Positions 1 through 9,196 of a stretch of DNA of 26,729 bases are shown here, one piece after another. The stretch lies in assembly GCA_946496115.1 (NCBI GenBank), contig CAMMFK010000008.1, forward strand, positions 1-26,729, read 5' to 3'. Below the pieces are notes generated by a model that saw only the letters and a program-made list of their open reading frames with translations, was not told the DNA's origin and did no database searches. Numbering within the stretch: position 1 is the first letter of the stretch; each line of letters starts with the position of its first letter. The stretch comes from an uncultured Clostridium sp. (GTDB lineage Bacteria > Bacillota > Clostridia > TANB77 > CAG-508). The position numbers were made by a program, and so were the translations under genes.

Positions 1-6
1 AGAGGT
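1..6 (+). promoter_or_regulatory. Ribosome binding site of the first adhesin gene
   Basis: AGAGGT lies 6 nt before the ATG at 13 and supports that start. The promoter lies outside the window. Confidence 0.6.
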
Positions 7-12
7 CAAATC

Positions 13-3000
13 ATGACAAGAAAAATAGGAGTAATTATATCTATAATTTTAATTACCATTATAATATTTGCTACTAGCATTCATGCAGTAAGTGATACAA
101 ATGGTATATATTTAGGATTAAGGGAAGGAACAACAGAAAGAGAAACAGGAAAATATACATTCAATACCAAAGATATATTTAAAATAGTACAATATAGTAA
201 TAACATTGGATCAACTCAAATAGATAATACAATATATTGCATTAAAGCTGGTCCGGGCTTTGGATCAGAGTCATATCAAAACAGTATAGTTAATTATACT
301 CAATATTTTAATATGAAAAATCCAGATGCAATAGAGCAACCATATAGAAATCAATTACCAACAGATATGGAAACATATAATAAACTAATATGGGTATTAG
401 ATCATTTATATATCCCTGCAAAAGAGGGAGCAAGTTCAGATGAAATTACATTGGCAAATGAATCAAAAGAAAACTTGCTAAATAATGCAGGAGTTTCAGA
501 AGACAGTTTTTTAAGAGATGAAGCAACATATGGACAAGAAATAGAAGATATACTAGAGTGCATACAACAAGTAGCGATTTGGTACTTTACAAATCCAGAT
601 GGGGATTATCATAATAACTCTACGGATGCTTTAGAGATTGAAGTAGATGGACAATCTTTATCAGATAAATATAGTTTAGATTTAGTAGATAATGAAATAG
701 ACCAAATCTATAGTTACTTGGTACAAGGAGCAATAAATGCAGTCGCAGATGGATTCACATATGAAGACTCAAACAATGGAACATCACCAATTAATTTTAT
801 AAAAGACGGAGCTACTTTAATATTAGATAATTCTAATTATATATTAGGACCATACAGAATAGAAGAGGTATCAAATACAGAATATACACTTAGTGCAGAG
901 TTATATAGTAATTCTGGTACAATTTCAAATGCAACTGTACTTGACCAAAACAGACAACCTATAAGCGAAGGATCTAGCTTAGCTGAAAAAATACAAACAA
1001 CAGTAGGTACAAACTTTTATATTTCAGTACCAGTATCATCAAATATAAGTAATGCAACATTATCTATTAATGCAGAATATTATAATACTACACAAACTAT
1101 GTGGACAGTTGGTAGTTCAAGCTTGGCAACAAATCAACCTGTTGTAATAATTTCAAGACAAAAACAAAATTATAGAGACGCAGTAACAATAAATATTACT
1201 CAACCTGAATTTGACTTAGCACTTAGAAAATTTATTACATCAATAAATGGTCAAAATGTTGAAATTAGCAGAGAACCAGTTATAACACAAGAAGATTTAA
1301 GAGAACTTGCAACGGGAACAGCTTATTTCGACAATGGTACAACAGTTACAAAAACACATACAAAAACACCTTTGGTTGTGGAAAAAGATGACAAAATAGT
1401 ATACACAATAAGAATTTATAATGAAGGAGATATAGACGGCTATGTTGATTCAATAGTTGACCATCTACCAGAAGGATTGGAACTAGTAGACCCAAGCGAA
1501 AGCACAATTAATACAAGATATGGTTGGAAATTAGCTGAAGAATTTCCACAAACTGTAAACAGTACTAATTCAAATCAGGAAATTTATACAAATTATTTAA
1601 AAGATACATTGATATCAGCTTTTGATAAAGATCCAGAAAATGGAACATATAATATAGACTATGTAGATGTGCAAATAGAATGCAGAGTAACAAGAGACCC
1701 TACAGAGCAAGATGTTTCACTAAAGAATGTGGCAGAAATAGATAAAGCACATGACATCACTGGTGAAGAATTAGACAGAGATTCACAGCCTTACAATTTG
1801 ACTAATGATCAGATAAACAGTTACTTGCCAGGAACATCAGAAGATGGCAAAGGCTATGAAGACGATGACGACTATGAAGAACTTATTATGCTAGGCAAAT
1901 ATTTTGACTTATCTTTAAGAAAATTCATCACGGCAATAAATGACAGAAAAATAACAAATAGGGTTCCACAAGTTGACGTAAGTCCATTACTTTCGGGAGA
2001 AACAACAGCAAATTACAACCACACTAAAAATCCAGTAAGTGTAGAAGTAGGAGATATTGTAACATACACAATAAGAGTATACAATGAAGGACAAGTAGAT
2101 GGATATGTAGATGAAATAGTAGATCATTTACCACCTTATTTAGAATTCATAATAGATGATGAATTGAATGCTCAATACGGTTGGATAATAGATCCATCTG
2201 ATGAGACTCAAAGGACTCTTAGAACAAACATATTATCTAGAGAGAATGATATAGAAAATATTATACCAGCATTTAATTCTAATTCAAATGAATTGAGTTA
2301 TAAAGAAGTGCAGATAAGATGTCAAGTTGTAAATACAGCTCCAACGCTTACAAACATAACAAATATAGCAGAGATTACAAAATACAGTAATGACTCTAAC
2401 TTAATAGACAGGGATAATGCCAGAGATGTAGTGCTACCATCAGATGAAGATTTACCAGGATATAAAGATGAAGAAATTAATTCAGGGATAGAATATATAC
2501 CAGGTCAAGAAGATGACGATGACTTTGAAAAAGTTATTTTACAAAAATTCGACTTAGCATTAAGAAAATTCATAACAGGAGTAAATGAAGAAGAAATAAC
2601 AAATAGAGAACCAGAAGTAGATACAAGCAAATATGGAACAACAGATGAAAATGGAAATCTAATTACAAGTTTCACATATAATCATACAAAAGATCCAGTA
2701 AGAGTATGTCAGAACGATATAGTAATATATACAATAAGAGTGTATAATGAAGGAACAATGTCAGGATATGCAGAAGAAATAAGAGACGACATACCAGAAG
2801 GACTAGAATACCTACCAGAAAACGAAATCAACCAAGAATATAGATGGACAATGTATGATGCAGAAGGAAACGAAACACAAGAAATAAGCGAAGCAGTAGA
2901 TATAAGAACAGACTATTTATCTAAAGCTAATGAAACAACAGATGGAGAAAATTTATTACAAGCATACAATAGTGAAACAATGGAAGGACCAGACTATAAA

Positions 3001-3795
3001 GACGTAAGAGTAGCATTTAAAGTAACTGAGCCAAACACATCAGACAGAATAATAATAAATCATGCACAAATAAGCGAAGACAAAGACGAAGAAGGAGAAG
3101 ATGTAACAGATATAGACTCAACACCAGATGAATGGAATGAAGGAGAAGACGATCAAGACATAGAAAAAATATATGTACAATATTTTGATTTAGCGTTAAG
3201 AAAATGGGTAAGTCAAGTAATACTAATAGAAGATGGAGTAGAAAAAGTAAAAGACACAGGACATTATGCAGAACAAGATCCAGAACCAGTAGTAAGAGTT
3301 GACCTAAACCAAAACAGAATAGACAACACAATAATCAAATTCAAATATCAAATAAGAATAACAAACGAAGGCGAAATAGCAGGATATGCAACAGAAATAT
3401 CGGACTACATTCCAGAAGGATTAGAATTTAATCAAGCAGATAATCCATTATGGAAAGAAGTAGATGGAAAAATAGTAACAGATCAGTTAAAAGACACAAT
3501 ATTGCAACCAGGAGAATCTGCAACAGTAGAAGTAATACTAACATGGATAAATGATGAAGAAAACATGGGAGTAATGATAAACACAGCAGAAATAAGCGAA
3601 GACTATAATGAAAGTGGAACACCAGATATAGATTCAACACCAAATAACAAAGTAGAAGGAGAGGATGATATAGATGATGCACCAGTAGCTCTAACAATGG
3701 TAACAGGTAGTGCTCCTTTATATATAGGACTAACAGCCGGAACATTAGCAATTATAGCAGGAGGAGTATTCTTAATTAAAAAATATGTAATATAA
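13..3795 (+). CDS. Large thioester-domain surface adhesin with four repeated stalk domains
   Basis: This is a secreted, probably cell-surface adhesin of 1260 residues. Residues 1-25 form a signal peptide (basic MTRK, then a hydrophobic run). Residues about 30-250 resemble a TQXA-type thioester domain: Cys76 in YCIKAGPGFGS and Gln186 in QQVAIW fit the Cys and Gln that form an internal thioester able to bond host surfaces covalently. A beta-rich region follows (about 262-395). Four stalk domains begin with FDLxLRK-like motifs at F400, F631, F846 and F1058. They contain YTIRxYNEG and end in acidic linkers such as EDDDDFE. A hydrophobic helix (about 1236-1256) with a short KKYVI tail ends the protein. 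The domain type is DUF11-like or isopeptide-forming; I cannot assign the exact family. The ATG has an AGAGGT site 6 nt upstream. The 3' third is shared with the next gene. The adhesive role is inferred from the thioester family. Confidence 0.85.
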   Translation: MTRKIGVIISIILITIIIFATSIHAVSDTNGIYLGLREGTTERETGKYTFNTKDIFKIVQYSNNIGSTQIDNTIYCIKAGPGFGSESYQNSIVNYTQYFNMKNPDAIEQPYRNQLPTDMETYNKLIWVLDHLYIPAKEGASSDEITLANESKENLLNNAGVSEDSFLRDEATYGQEIEDILECIQQVAIWYFTNPDGDYHNNSTDALEIEVDGQSLSDKYSLDLVDNEIDQIYSYLVQGAINAVADGFTYEDSNNGTSPINFIKDGATLILDNSNYILGPYRIEEVSNTEYTLSAELYSNSGTISNATVLDQNRQPISEGSSLAEKIQTTVGTNFYISVPVSSNISNATLSINAEYYNTTQTMWTVGSSSLATNQPVVIISRQKQNYRDAVTINITQPEFDLALRKFITSINGQNVEISREPVITQEDLRELATGTAYFDNGTTVTKTHTKTPLVVEKDDKIVYTIRIYNEGDIDGYVDSIVDHLPEGLELVDPSESTINTRYGWKLAEEFPQTVNSTNSNQEIYTNYLKDTLISAFDKDPENGTYNIDYVDVQIECRVTRDPTEQDVSLKNVAEIDKAHDITGEELDRDSQPYNLTNDQINSYLPGTSEDGKGYEDDDDYEELIMLGKYFDLSLRKFITAINDRKITNRVPQVDVSPLLSGETTANYNHTKNPVSVEVGDIVTYTIRVYNEGQVDGYVDEIVDHLPPYLEFIIDDELNAQYGWIIDPSDETQRTLRTNILSRENDIENIIPAFNSNSNELSYKEVQIRCQVVNTAPTLTNITNIAEITKYSNDSNLIDRDNARDVVLPSDEDLPGYKDEEINSGIEYIPGQEDDDDFEKVILQKFDLALRKFITGVNEEEITNREPEVDTSKYGTTDENGNLITSFTYNHTKDPVRVCQNDIVIYTIRVYNEGTMSGYAEEIRDDIPEGLEYLPENEINQEYRWTMYDAEGNETQEISEAVDIRTDYLSKANETTDGENLLQAYNSETMEGPDYKDVRVAFKVTEPNTSDRIIINHAQISEDKDEEGEDVTDIDSTPDEWNEGEDDQDIEKIYVQYFDLALRKWVSQVILIEDGVEKVKDTGHYAEQDPEPVVRVDLNQNRIDNTIIKFKYQIRITNEGEIAGYATEISDYIPEGLEFNQADNPLWKEVDGKIVTDQLKDTILQPGESATVEVILTWINDEENMGVMINTAEISEDYNESGTPDIDSTPNNKVEGEDDIDDAPVALTMVTGSAPLYIGLTAGTLAIIAGGVFLIKKYVI
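2524..3680 (+). repeat. Copy 1 of a 1157-bp direct repeat inside the adhesin genes
   Basis: By line-by-line reading this block matches 7918-9074 (constant offset 5394) with no difference that I could find. The flanks still align but carry several differences: 2437-2523 has about four, and 3681-3795 has about ten. The block encodes the third and fourth stalk domains and the start of the acidic C-terminal linker. Confidence 0.9.
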
Positions 3796-3798
3796 TTT

Positions 3799-3837
3799 AA
3801 AAGGCTATCCCTTTATACAATGGGGATAGTCCTTTTT
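3799..3837 (+). terminator. Intrinsic terminator after the first adhesin gene
   Basis: AAGGCTATCCC pairs with GGGATAGtCCTT (one bulged T), followed by TTTTT. The hairpin starts a few bases after the stop codon. The loop TTTATACAA (3812-3820) is also perfectly complementary to TTGTATAAA (3836-3844) just downstream, so an alternative fold or pseudoknot is possible. Confidence 0.8.
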
Positions 3838-3883
3838 GTATAAATGCAGGATATTACAAAAGGTAAAATTTTTGCAAAATATG

Positions 3884-3917
3884 TTGAAAAAAATATATTC
3901 TTGATATATAGTATAAT
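3884..3917 (+). promoter_or_regulatory. Candidate sigma-A promoter of the second adhesin gene
   Basis: TTGAAA (3884-3889) is followed after 17 bp by TATAGT (3907-3912). A perfect TATAAT overlaps at 3912-3917, but its spacing to the same -35 would be 22 bp. It lies between the terminator of the first adhesin gene and the start of the second, so the two genes are probably transcribed separately. Confidence 0.55.
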
Positions 3918-3981
3918 ATAAATAAAAATGCAAAAAATGATAATAGCCTATGAAAAAAGTAAAAAAAGGGGTAGAAACAAT

Positions 3982-6900
3982 ATGAAACAAAAAATAGAGT
4001 TAAAAGTAATAGTTTCAATAATAATTTCCATATTGATTTTTTTTGGATTTAATATGGTAAGAGGAGCAACAGGTTCCTTATACTTAGCATTAAAAGGACT
4101 CTCTACAGAAAGGGAAACTGGAAGATATGTCTTTAATCAAAAAGATGTGTTTAAGATAGTAAAAAGTAATCAGTCAGGAACTGTAGAAAATGACGATGGT
4201 ACAGTGATATATTGTTTAAAAGGAGGACCTGGATTTGGATCCGAATCTTATCAAAACAATGCTATAAACTATACACAATACTTTGACATAAAGCAACCAA
4301 ATACAATAACAGGAGCTTATAGAAATCAACTACCTAGTGATATGACAACTTATAATGAATTAGTATGGGTACTAGAACATGTCTATTCTCCAGAAGATGA
4401 AACAATGGATGAGTACTTAGAAAGGGCTGGAATATCAAACAGTAGTGATTTTAGAAATGGAACTATACCAGATGAAGAAGTAAAAGACATTGTGGAAGTA
4501 ATAGAACAAGTAGCAATTTGGTATTTTACAAATCCAGACGGTGACTACCATAACAACTCTACAGACACTTTAGAAATAGAAGTAGATGGACAATCTTTAT
4601 CAGATAAATATAGCTTAGATTTAGTTGATAATGAAGTAGACAAAATTTATGCTTATCTAGTTGAAGGTGCAATTGATGCAGTTACAAATGATGGCTATAC
4701 TTATAACACAAATAATCAGAACCCAATAACCTTTAGTGATAGTCAAGCAACGGCAACAATAGAAGGTACAAACTATATCATAGGACCATATATAATTCAA
4801 GAAGATAATACCGCTAAATATACTTTAACTGCTACACTAACAGATGGAACAAATCCAATTAATAATGCCAAAATATTAAATCAAAATAAGCAAGAAATAA
4901 TAGAAGGGAATACATTAGGTGATAAAATTCAAACTGCAATGGGAAGTAGTTTTTATATCTCAATTCCATTTGACCCAGACTTAAATAATATTAAACTAGA
5001 TATGAGTATACAAACACAGACAACAGTAGCTATGATGTGGACTGTTGGCGAAAATGAATTATCTATAAATCAACCTGTAGTAGTATTAGATAAACTATCT
5101 AGGCATTGTTCAATAGGTACAGGAACGAATTTGCCAAAACCAACTGGTTCATATAACCTAAAATTAATTAAACAAGATTCAGAAGACAGTAGCAAACTTG
5201 AAGACGTAAAATTTAACATAAAAATTAATAATGGAGAGGTATCAGAATACGAAACAAATTCTAGTGGAGAAATAAATATAAATGACATTGCTATAACAGA
5301 CATAAGAACTAACGATACAATAATTATTACTGAAACTGAACCAGCAAAAGGATATTTAGCAAATAATACACCAATAACATTAACGATAACAAAAACATTA
5401 GAAAACGGAAAATATGTTGCGAAAACAGTAACTGGAAATGAGAATGCAAACTTAAGCAATGATCCTTCAGGAAAAAATACAGTAAATATTACAGTAAATA
5501 ATAAGAAAAAAACAGGCTCATATAAACTGAAATTAATAAAAGAAGATGAAACAACTAAAAATAAATTAAAAAATGCAAAATTTGAAATTAATATTAACAA
5601 TGGTGGAGCAACGGAATACACTACTGATACAAATGGAGAAATTAACATTAATAACATAGAAATAGAAAATCCAGATACAGCAGATACTATCACAATAAAA
5701 GAAATAGAAGCACCAGAAGGATATGTATTAAATGATGAAATAGTCGAATTAAGAGTAGTCAAACAAGAAACAGATGATAAATATATAGCTAGTTCTGTTA
5801 GCTTGAATTCTGGAAGAGGAAATGCACAATTAACTCAAGATCAATCAGGAATAAATACAGTACAAATAAACATAGACAATACAAAAATAAGTGGAAAATA
5901 TAATTTGAAAATAGTTAAAACAGATGAAGAAGGCACACAAAGATTACAAAATGCTAGATTTAACATAGTAAAACCAGATAACAGCTCAGAAGATTTATAT
6001 ACAAATTCTAATGGAGAAATAACAATTGAAGATATACAAATAACAGATGTTAGTGAAGATGACTATATTAAAATTACTGAGGCAGCAGCACCAGCAGGAT
6101 ATGCCATAATTGATGAGTTATTACAGGTGCACATTACTAAAAAAGAAGAAAATGAAAAATATGTAATAGATAGTGTTGAAGTGCAAAAAGAAGATGGATC
6201 AAGCTATGATGAAAACTTAGTAAGTGTAACAGAAGATTCAGGAGTTCAAACAATACAAGTAAGTGTAAAAAATAAAAAGGCAGAAGGTTCGTACAACTTA
6301 AAAATTGTAAAACAAGATGAAGAAAATGAAAACAATAAATTATCAGGTGCAGAATTTGAAATTACAACAAATATGCAATCTTCGCAATTACCATCAGGAT
6401 ATAATGAAACCACAAGAAAATATACAACTGATTCAAATGGAGAAATAATTACAACTACTGAAATACCAGCTTCGTCTGTAACAATTAATTTAACTATAAC
6501 AGAAACAAATCCACCAAGAGGATATGATGCAATACTTACAGAACCAATAAAATTAAGAATAGAAACAACTGAAAAAGACGGGAAATATATTATTGAAAGT
6601 GTAGAATCTCTTACTAATAATGCAAACTATACATTTGATGAAGAAAATAATGCAATAACATTAGTTGTAACGAACAAAAAACAAGACTTCGATTTAGCAT
6701 TAAGAAAATATATAACGCACATTAATGGAAATGCAGTTTCATCACGTGAGCCACAAATACAAGAAGATGAAATTAGCAGACTAAAAAATAAATCAGCAAC
6801 TTTTGATAATGGAACAACAGCAGAAAAAAATCATACAAAAGAGCCAATAATGGTATCAACAGGAGATGTTGTAAGGTACACCATAAGAATTTATAATGAA

Positions 6901-9189
6901 GGAAAAATAGATGGATATGCTAAAGAAATAACAGACTATTTGCCAGAAGGTCTTGAGTTAGTACCAGCATCAGAAAGTAGCATAAATGCACAATATGGCT
7001 GGACTGCAGATGGGCAAACTATAAAAACAACATATTTAGCAAATACATTAATGGAAGGTACAGATTCAGTTAGTGGTATAGATTATCAAGATATTAAAGT
7101 AGAATGCAGAGTAGTTAAAAAGCAAAGCGATACAGAAATATCTCTAAAAAATGTTGCTGAAATTACAGAAGCTGAAGACATATTAGGAAATACAGAAGAT
7201 ATTGACTCAACACCTAATAATCTAACAGACGACCAAAAGAATAATTATAATCCAGATTCTTCTGAAAGAGGCAAAGGTTATCAAGATGATGATGATTATG
7301 AAGAACTAATTTTAAAACCAACATATTTTGACTTATCACTTAGAAAATTCATAACAGGCATAAATGGTAAAGAAATAACAAACAGAGTTCCTCAGGTAGA
7401 CACTAGCCCACTTTTAAATGGAGGCACAACAGCAAACTACAATCACCCAAAAGAACCAATTGAAGTAAAAGCGGGAGATGAGGTAATATATACAATAAGA
7501 GTATATAATGAAGGTGAAGTAGATGGATATGTGGAAAAAATAGTGGATCATTTACCACCAGAATTAGAATTTTTACCAGATGATGATTTGAATACAAAAT
7601 ATGGATGGACACAAACTAATGAAAGAACAGTCGAAACCGATTACTTAAGAAATACTTTGCTTACTGCATTTGATGGTGGAAGTGAATTGGATTATACAGA
7701 CATCCAAATAAAATGTATAGTAAAAGATGATGCAGAATACTTAAAAGAAATAACCAATATTGCAGAAATTACCGAATACAGAAACGAGTTAAATATAAAT
7801 GACAGAGACAATGAAAATGAAGTAAACTTACCATCAGATGAAGATTTACCAGGATATAAAGATGAAGAAATCAATTCGGGAATAGAATATATACCAGGTC
7901 AAGAAGATGACGATGATTTTGAAAAAGTTATTTTACAAAAATTCGACTTAGCATTAAGAAAATTCATAACAGGAGTAAATGAAGAAGAAATAACAAATAG
8001 AGAACCAGAAGTAGATACAAGCAAATATGGAACAACAGATGAAAATGGAAATCTAATTACAAGTTTCACATATAATCATACAAAAGATCCAGTAAGAGTA
8101 TGTCAGAACGATATAGTAATATATACAATAAGAGTGTATAATGAAGGAACAATGTCAGGATATGCAGAAGAAATAAGAGACGACATACCAGAAGGACTAG
8201 AATACCTACCAGAAAACGAAATCAACCAAGAATATAGATGGACAATGTATGATGCAGAAGGAAACGAAACACAAGAAATAAGCGAAGCAGTAGATATAAG
8301 AACAGACTATTTATCTAAAGCTAATGAAACAACAGATGGAGAAAATTTATTACAAGCATACAATAGTGAAACAATGGAAGGACCAGACTATAAAGACGTA
8401 AGAGTAGCATTTAAAGTAACTGAGCCAAACACATCAGACAGAATAATAATAAATCATGCACAAATAAGCGAAGACAAAGACGAAGAAGGAGAAGATGTAA
8501 CAGATATAGACTCAACACCAGATGAATGGAATGAAGGAGAAGACGATCAAGACATAGAAAAAATATATGTACAATATTTTGATTTAGCGTTAAGAAAATG
8601 GGTAAGTCAAGTAATACTAATAGAAGATGGAGTAGAAAAAGTAAAAGACACAGGACATTATGCAGAACAAGATCCAGAACCAGTAGTAAGAGTTGACCTA
8701 AACCAAAACAGAATAGACAACACAATAATCAAATTCAAATATCAAATAAGAATAACAAACGAAGGCGAAATAGCAGGATATGCAACAGAAATATCGGACT
8801 ACATTCCAGAAGGATTAGAATTTAATCAAGCAGATAATCCATTATGGAAAGAAGTAGATGGAAAAATAGTAACAGATCAGTTAAAAGACACAATATTGCA
8901 ACCAGGAGAATCTGCAACAGTAGAAGTAATACTAACATGGATAAATGATGAAGAAAACATGGGAGTAATGATAAACACAGCAGAAATAAGCGAAGACTAT
9001 AATGAAAGTGGAACACCAGATATAGATTCAACACCAAATAACAAAGTAGAAGGAGAGGATGATATAGATGATGCTCCAGTAGCATTAACAATGGTAACAG
9101 GTAGTACACCTTTATATATAGGACTAACAGCAGGAACACTAGCAATTATAGCAGGTGGAGTATTCTTAATAAAAAGATACGTAATTTAG
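3982..9189 (+). CDS. Large thioester-domain surface adhesin with SpaA-like and stalk domains
   Basis: This is a paralogue of the preceding gene, about 1735 residues long. An in-frame ATG at 3928 exists, but ATG 3982 has AAAGGGGT about 9 nt upstream and places the signal peptide (MKQKIELKVIVSIIISILIF) at the N-terminus, so I chose 3982. Cys78 (YCLKGGPGFGS) and Gln176 (EQVAIW) match a TQXA-type thioester domain. Four SpaA/Cna_B-like domains follow, starting near residues 389, 512, 638 and 769. Each has an early Lys (such as LKLIKQD), a Glu in xTExxPxxGY or KEIEAPEGY-like motifs, and a late Asn (VNNKK, VKNKK, VTNKK), as in intramolecular Lys-Asn isopeptide bonds. Four FDLxLRK stalk domains start at F903, F1116, F1321 and F1533. 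A C-terminal helix (about 1711-1731) follows. No LPXTG is present. The surface role is family-based inference. Confidence 0.85.
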   Translation: MKQKIELKVIVSIIISILIFFGFNMVRGATGSLYLALKGLSTERETGRYVFNQKDVFKIVKSNQSGTVENDDGTVIYCLKGGPGFGSESYQNNAINYTQYFDIKQPNTITGAYRNQLPSDMTTYNELVWVLEHVYSPEDETMDEYLERAGISNSSDFRNGTIPDEEVKDIVEVIEQVAIWYFTNPDGDYHNNSTDTLEIEVDGQSLSDKYSLDLVDNEVDKIYAYLVEGAIDAVTNDGYTYNTNNQNPITFSDSQATATIEGTNYIIGPYIIQEDNTAKYTLTATLTDGTNPINNAKILNQNKQEIIEGNTLGDKIQTAMGSSFYISIPFDPDLNNIKLDMSIQTQTTVAMMWTVGENELSINQPVVVLDKLSRHCSIGTGTNLPKPTGSYNLKLIKQDSEDSSKLEDVKFNIKINNGEVSEYETNSSGEININDIAITDIRTNDTIIITETEPAKGYLANNTPITLTITKTLENGKYVAKTVTGNENANLSNDPSGKNTVNITVNNKKKTGSYKLKLIKEDETTKNKLKNAKFEININNGGATEYTTDTNGEININNIEIENPDTADTITIKEIEAPEGYVLNDEIVELRVVKQETDDKYIASSVSLNSGRGNAQLTQDQSGINTVQINIDNTKISGKYNLKIVKTDEEGTQRLQNARFNIVKPDNSSEDLYTNSNGEITIEDIQITDVSEDDYIKITEAAAPAGYAIIDELLQVHITKKEENEKYVIDSVEVQKEDGSSYDENLVSVTEDSGVQTIQVSVKNKKAEGSYNLKIVKQDEENENNKLSGAEFEITTNMQSSQLPSGYNETTRKYTTDSNGEIITTTEIPASSVTINLTITETNPPRGYDAILTEPIKLRIETTEKDGKYIIESVESLTNNANYTFDEENNAITLVVTNKKQDFDLALRKYITHINGNAVSSREPQIQEDEISRLKNKSATFDNGTTAEKNHTKEPIMVSTGDVVRYTIRIYNEGKIDGYAKEITDYLPEGLELVPASESSINAQYGWTADGQTIKTTYLANTLMEGTDSVSGIDYQDIKVECRVVKKQSDTEISLKNVAEITEAEDILGNTEDIDSTPNNLTDDQKNNYNPDSSERGKGYQDDDDYEELILKPTYFDLSLRKFITGINGKEITNRVPQVDTSPLLNGGTTANYNHPKEPIEVKAGDEVIYTIRVYNEGEVDGYVEKIVDHLPPELEFLPDDDLNTKYGWTQTNERTVETDYLRNTLLTAFDGGSELDYTDIQIKCIVKDDAEYLKEITNIAEITEYRNELNINDRDNENEVNLPSDEDLPGYKDEEINSGIEYIPGQEDDDDFEKVILQKFDLALRKFITGVNEEEITNREPEVDTSKYGTTDENGNLITSFTYNHTKDPVRVCQNDIVIYTIRVYNEGTMSGYAEEIRDDIPEGLEYLPENEINQEYRWTMYDAEGNETQEISEAVDIRTDYLSKANETTDGENLLQAYNSETMEGPDYKDVRVAFKVTEPNTSDRIIINHAQISEDKDEEGEDVTDIDSTPDEWNEGEDDQDIEKIYVQYFDLALRKWVSQVILIEDGVEKVKDTGHYAEQDPEPVVRVDLNQNRIDNTIIKFKYQIRITNEGEIAGYATEISDYIPEGLEFNQADNPLWKEVDGKIVTDQLKDTILQPGESATVEVILTWINDEENMGVMINTAEISEDYNESGTPDIDSTPNNKVEGEDDIDDAPVALTMVTGSTPLYIGLTAGTLAIIAGGVFLIKRYVI
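7918..9074 (+). repeat. Copy 2 of the 1157-bp direct repeat
   Basis: This block reads as identical to 2524-3680. Its edges are sharp: gat here against gac at 2523, and gct here against gca at 3681. It encodes the last two stalk domains of the second adhesin. Confidence 0.9.
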
Positions 9190-9196
9190 ATATAAA

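Noticed and set aside
3017..3331. Leu-rich antisense ORFs at 3017-3331 and 8411-8725 (identical pair)
   Set aside because: Their identity follows from the identical sense repeats. The Leu/Phe-rich composition is a frame artefact of an AT-rich, Glu/Asp-rich sense gene.
3928..3981. Longer start for the second adhesin (ATG 3928)
   Set aside because: It adds 18 polar and basic residues before the signal peptide and lacks a Shine-Dalgarno; it also lies about 10 bp from the predicted -10. ATG 3982 has AAAGGGGT at good spacing.
3838..3981. c-di-GMP (GEMM) riboswitch upstream of the second adhesin
   Set aside because: I looked for the conserved GEMM core around adhesin genes near a GGDEF gene and found no such motif; the region is short and AT-rich.
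5070..5762. 230-residue antisense ORF within the second adhesin
   Set aside because: It is a shadow of the SpaA-like repeats with no ribosome binding site or recognisable family; its residues follow from codon bias of the sense gene.
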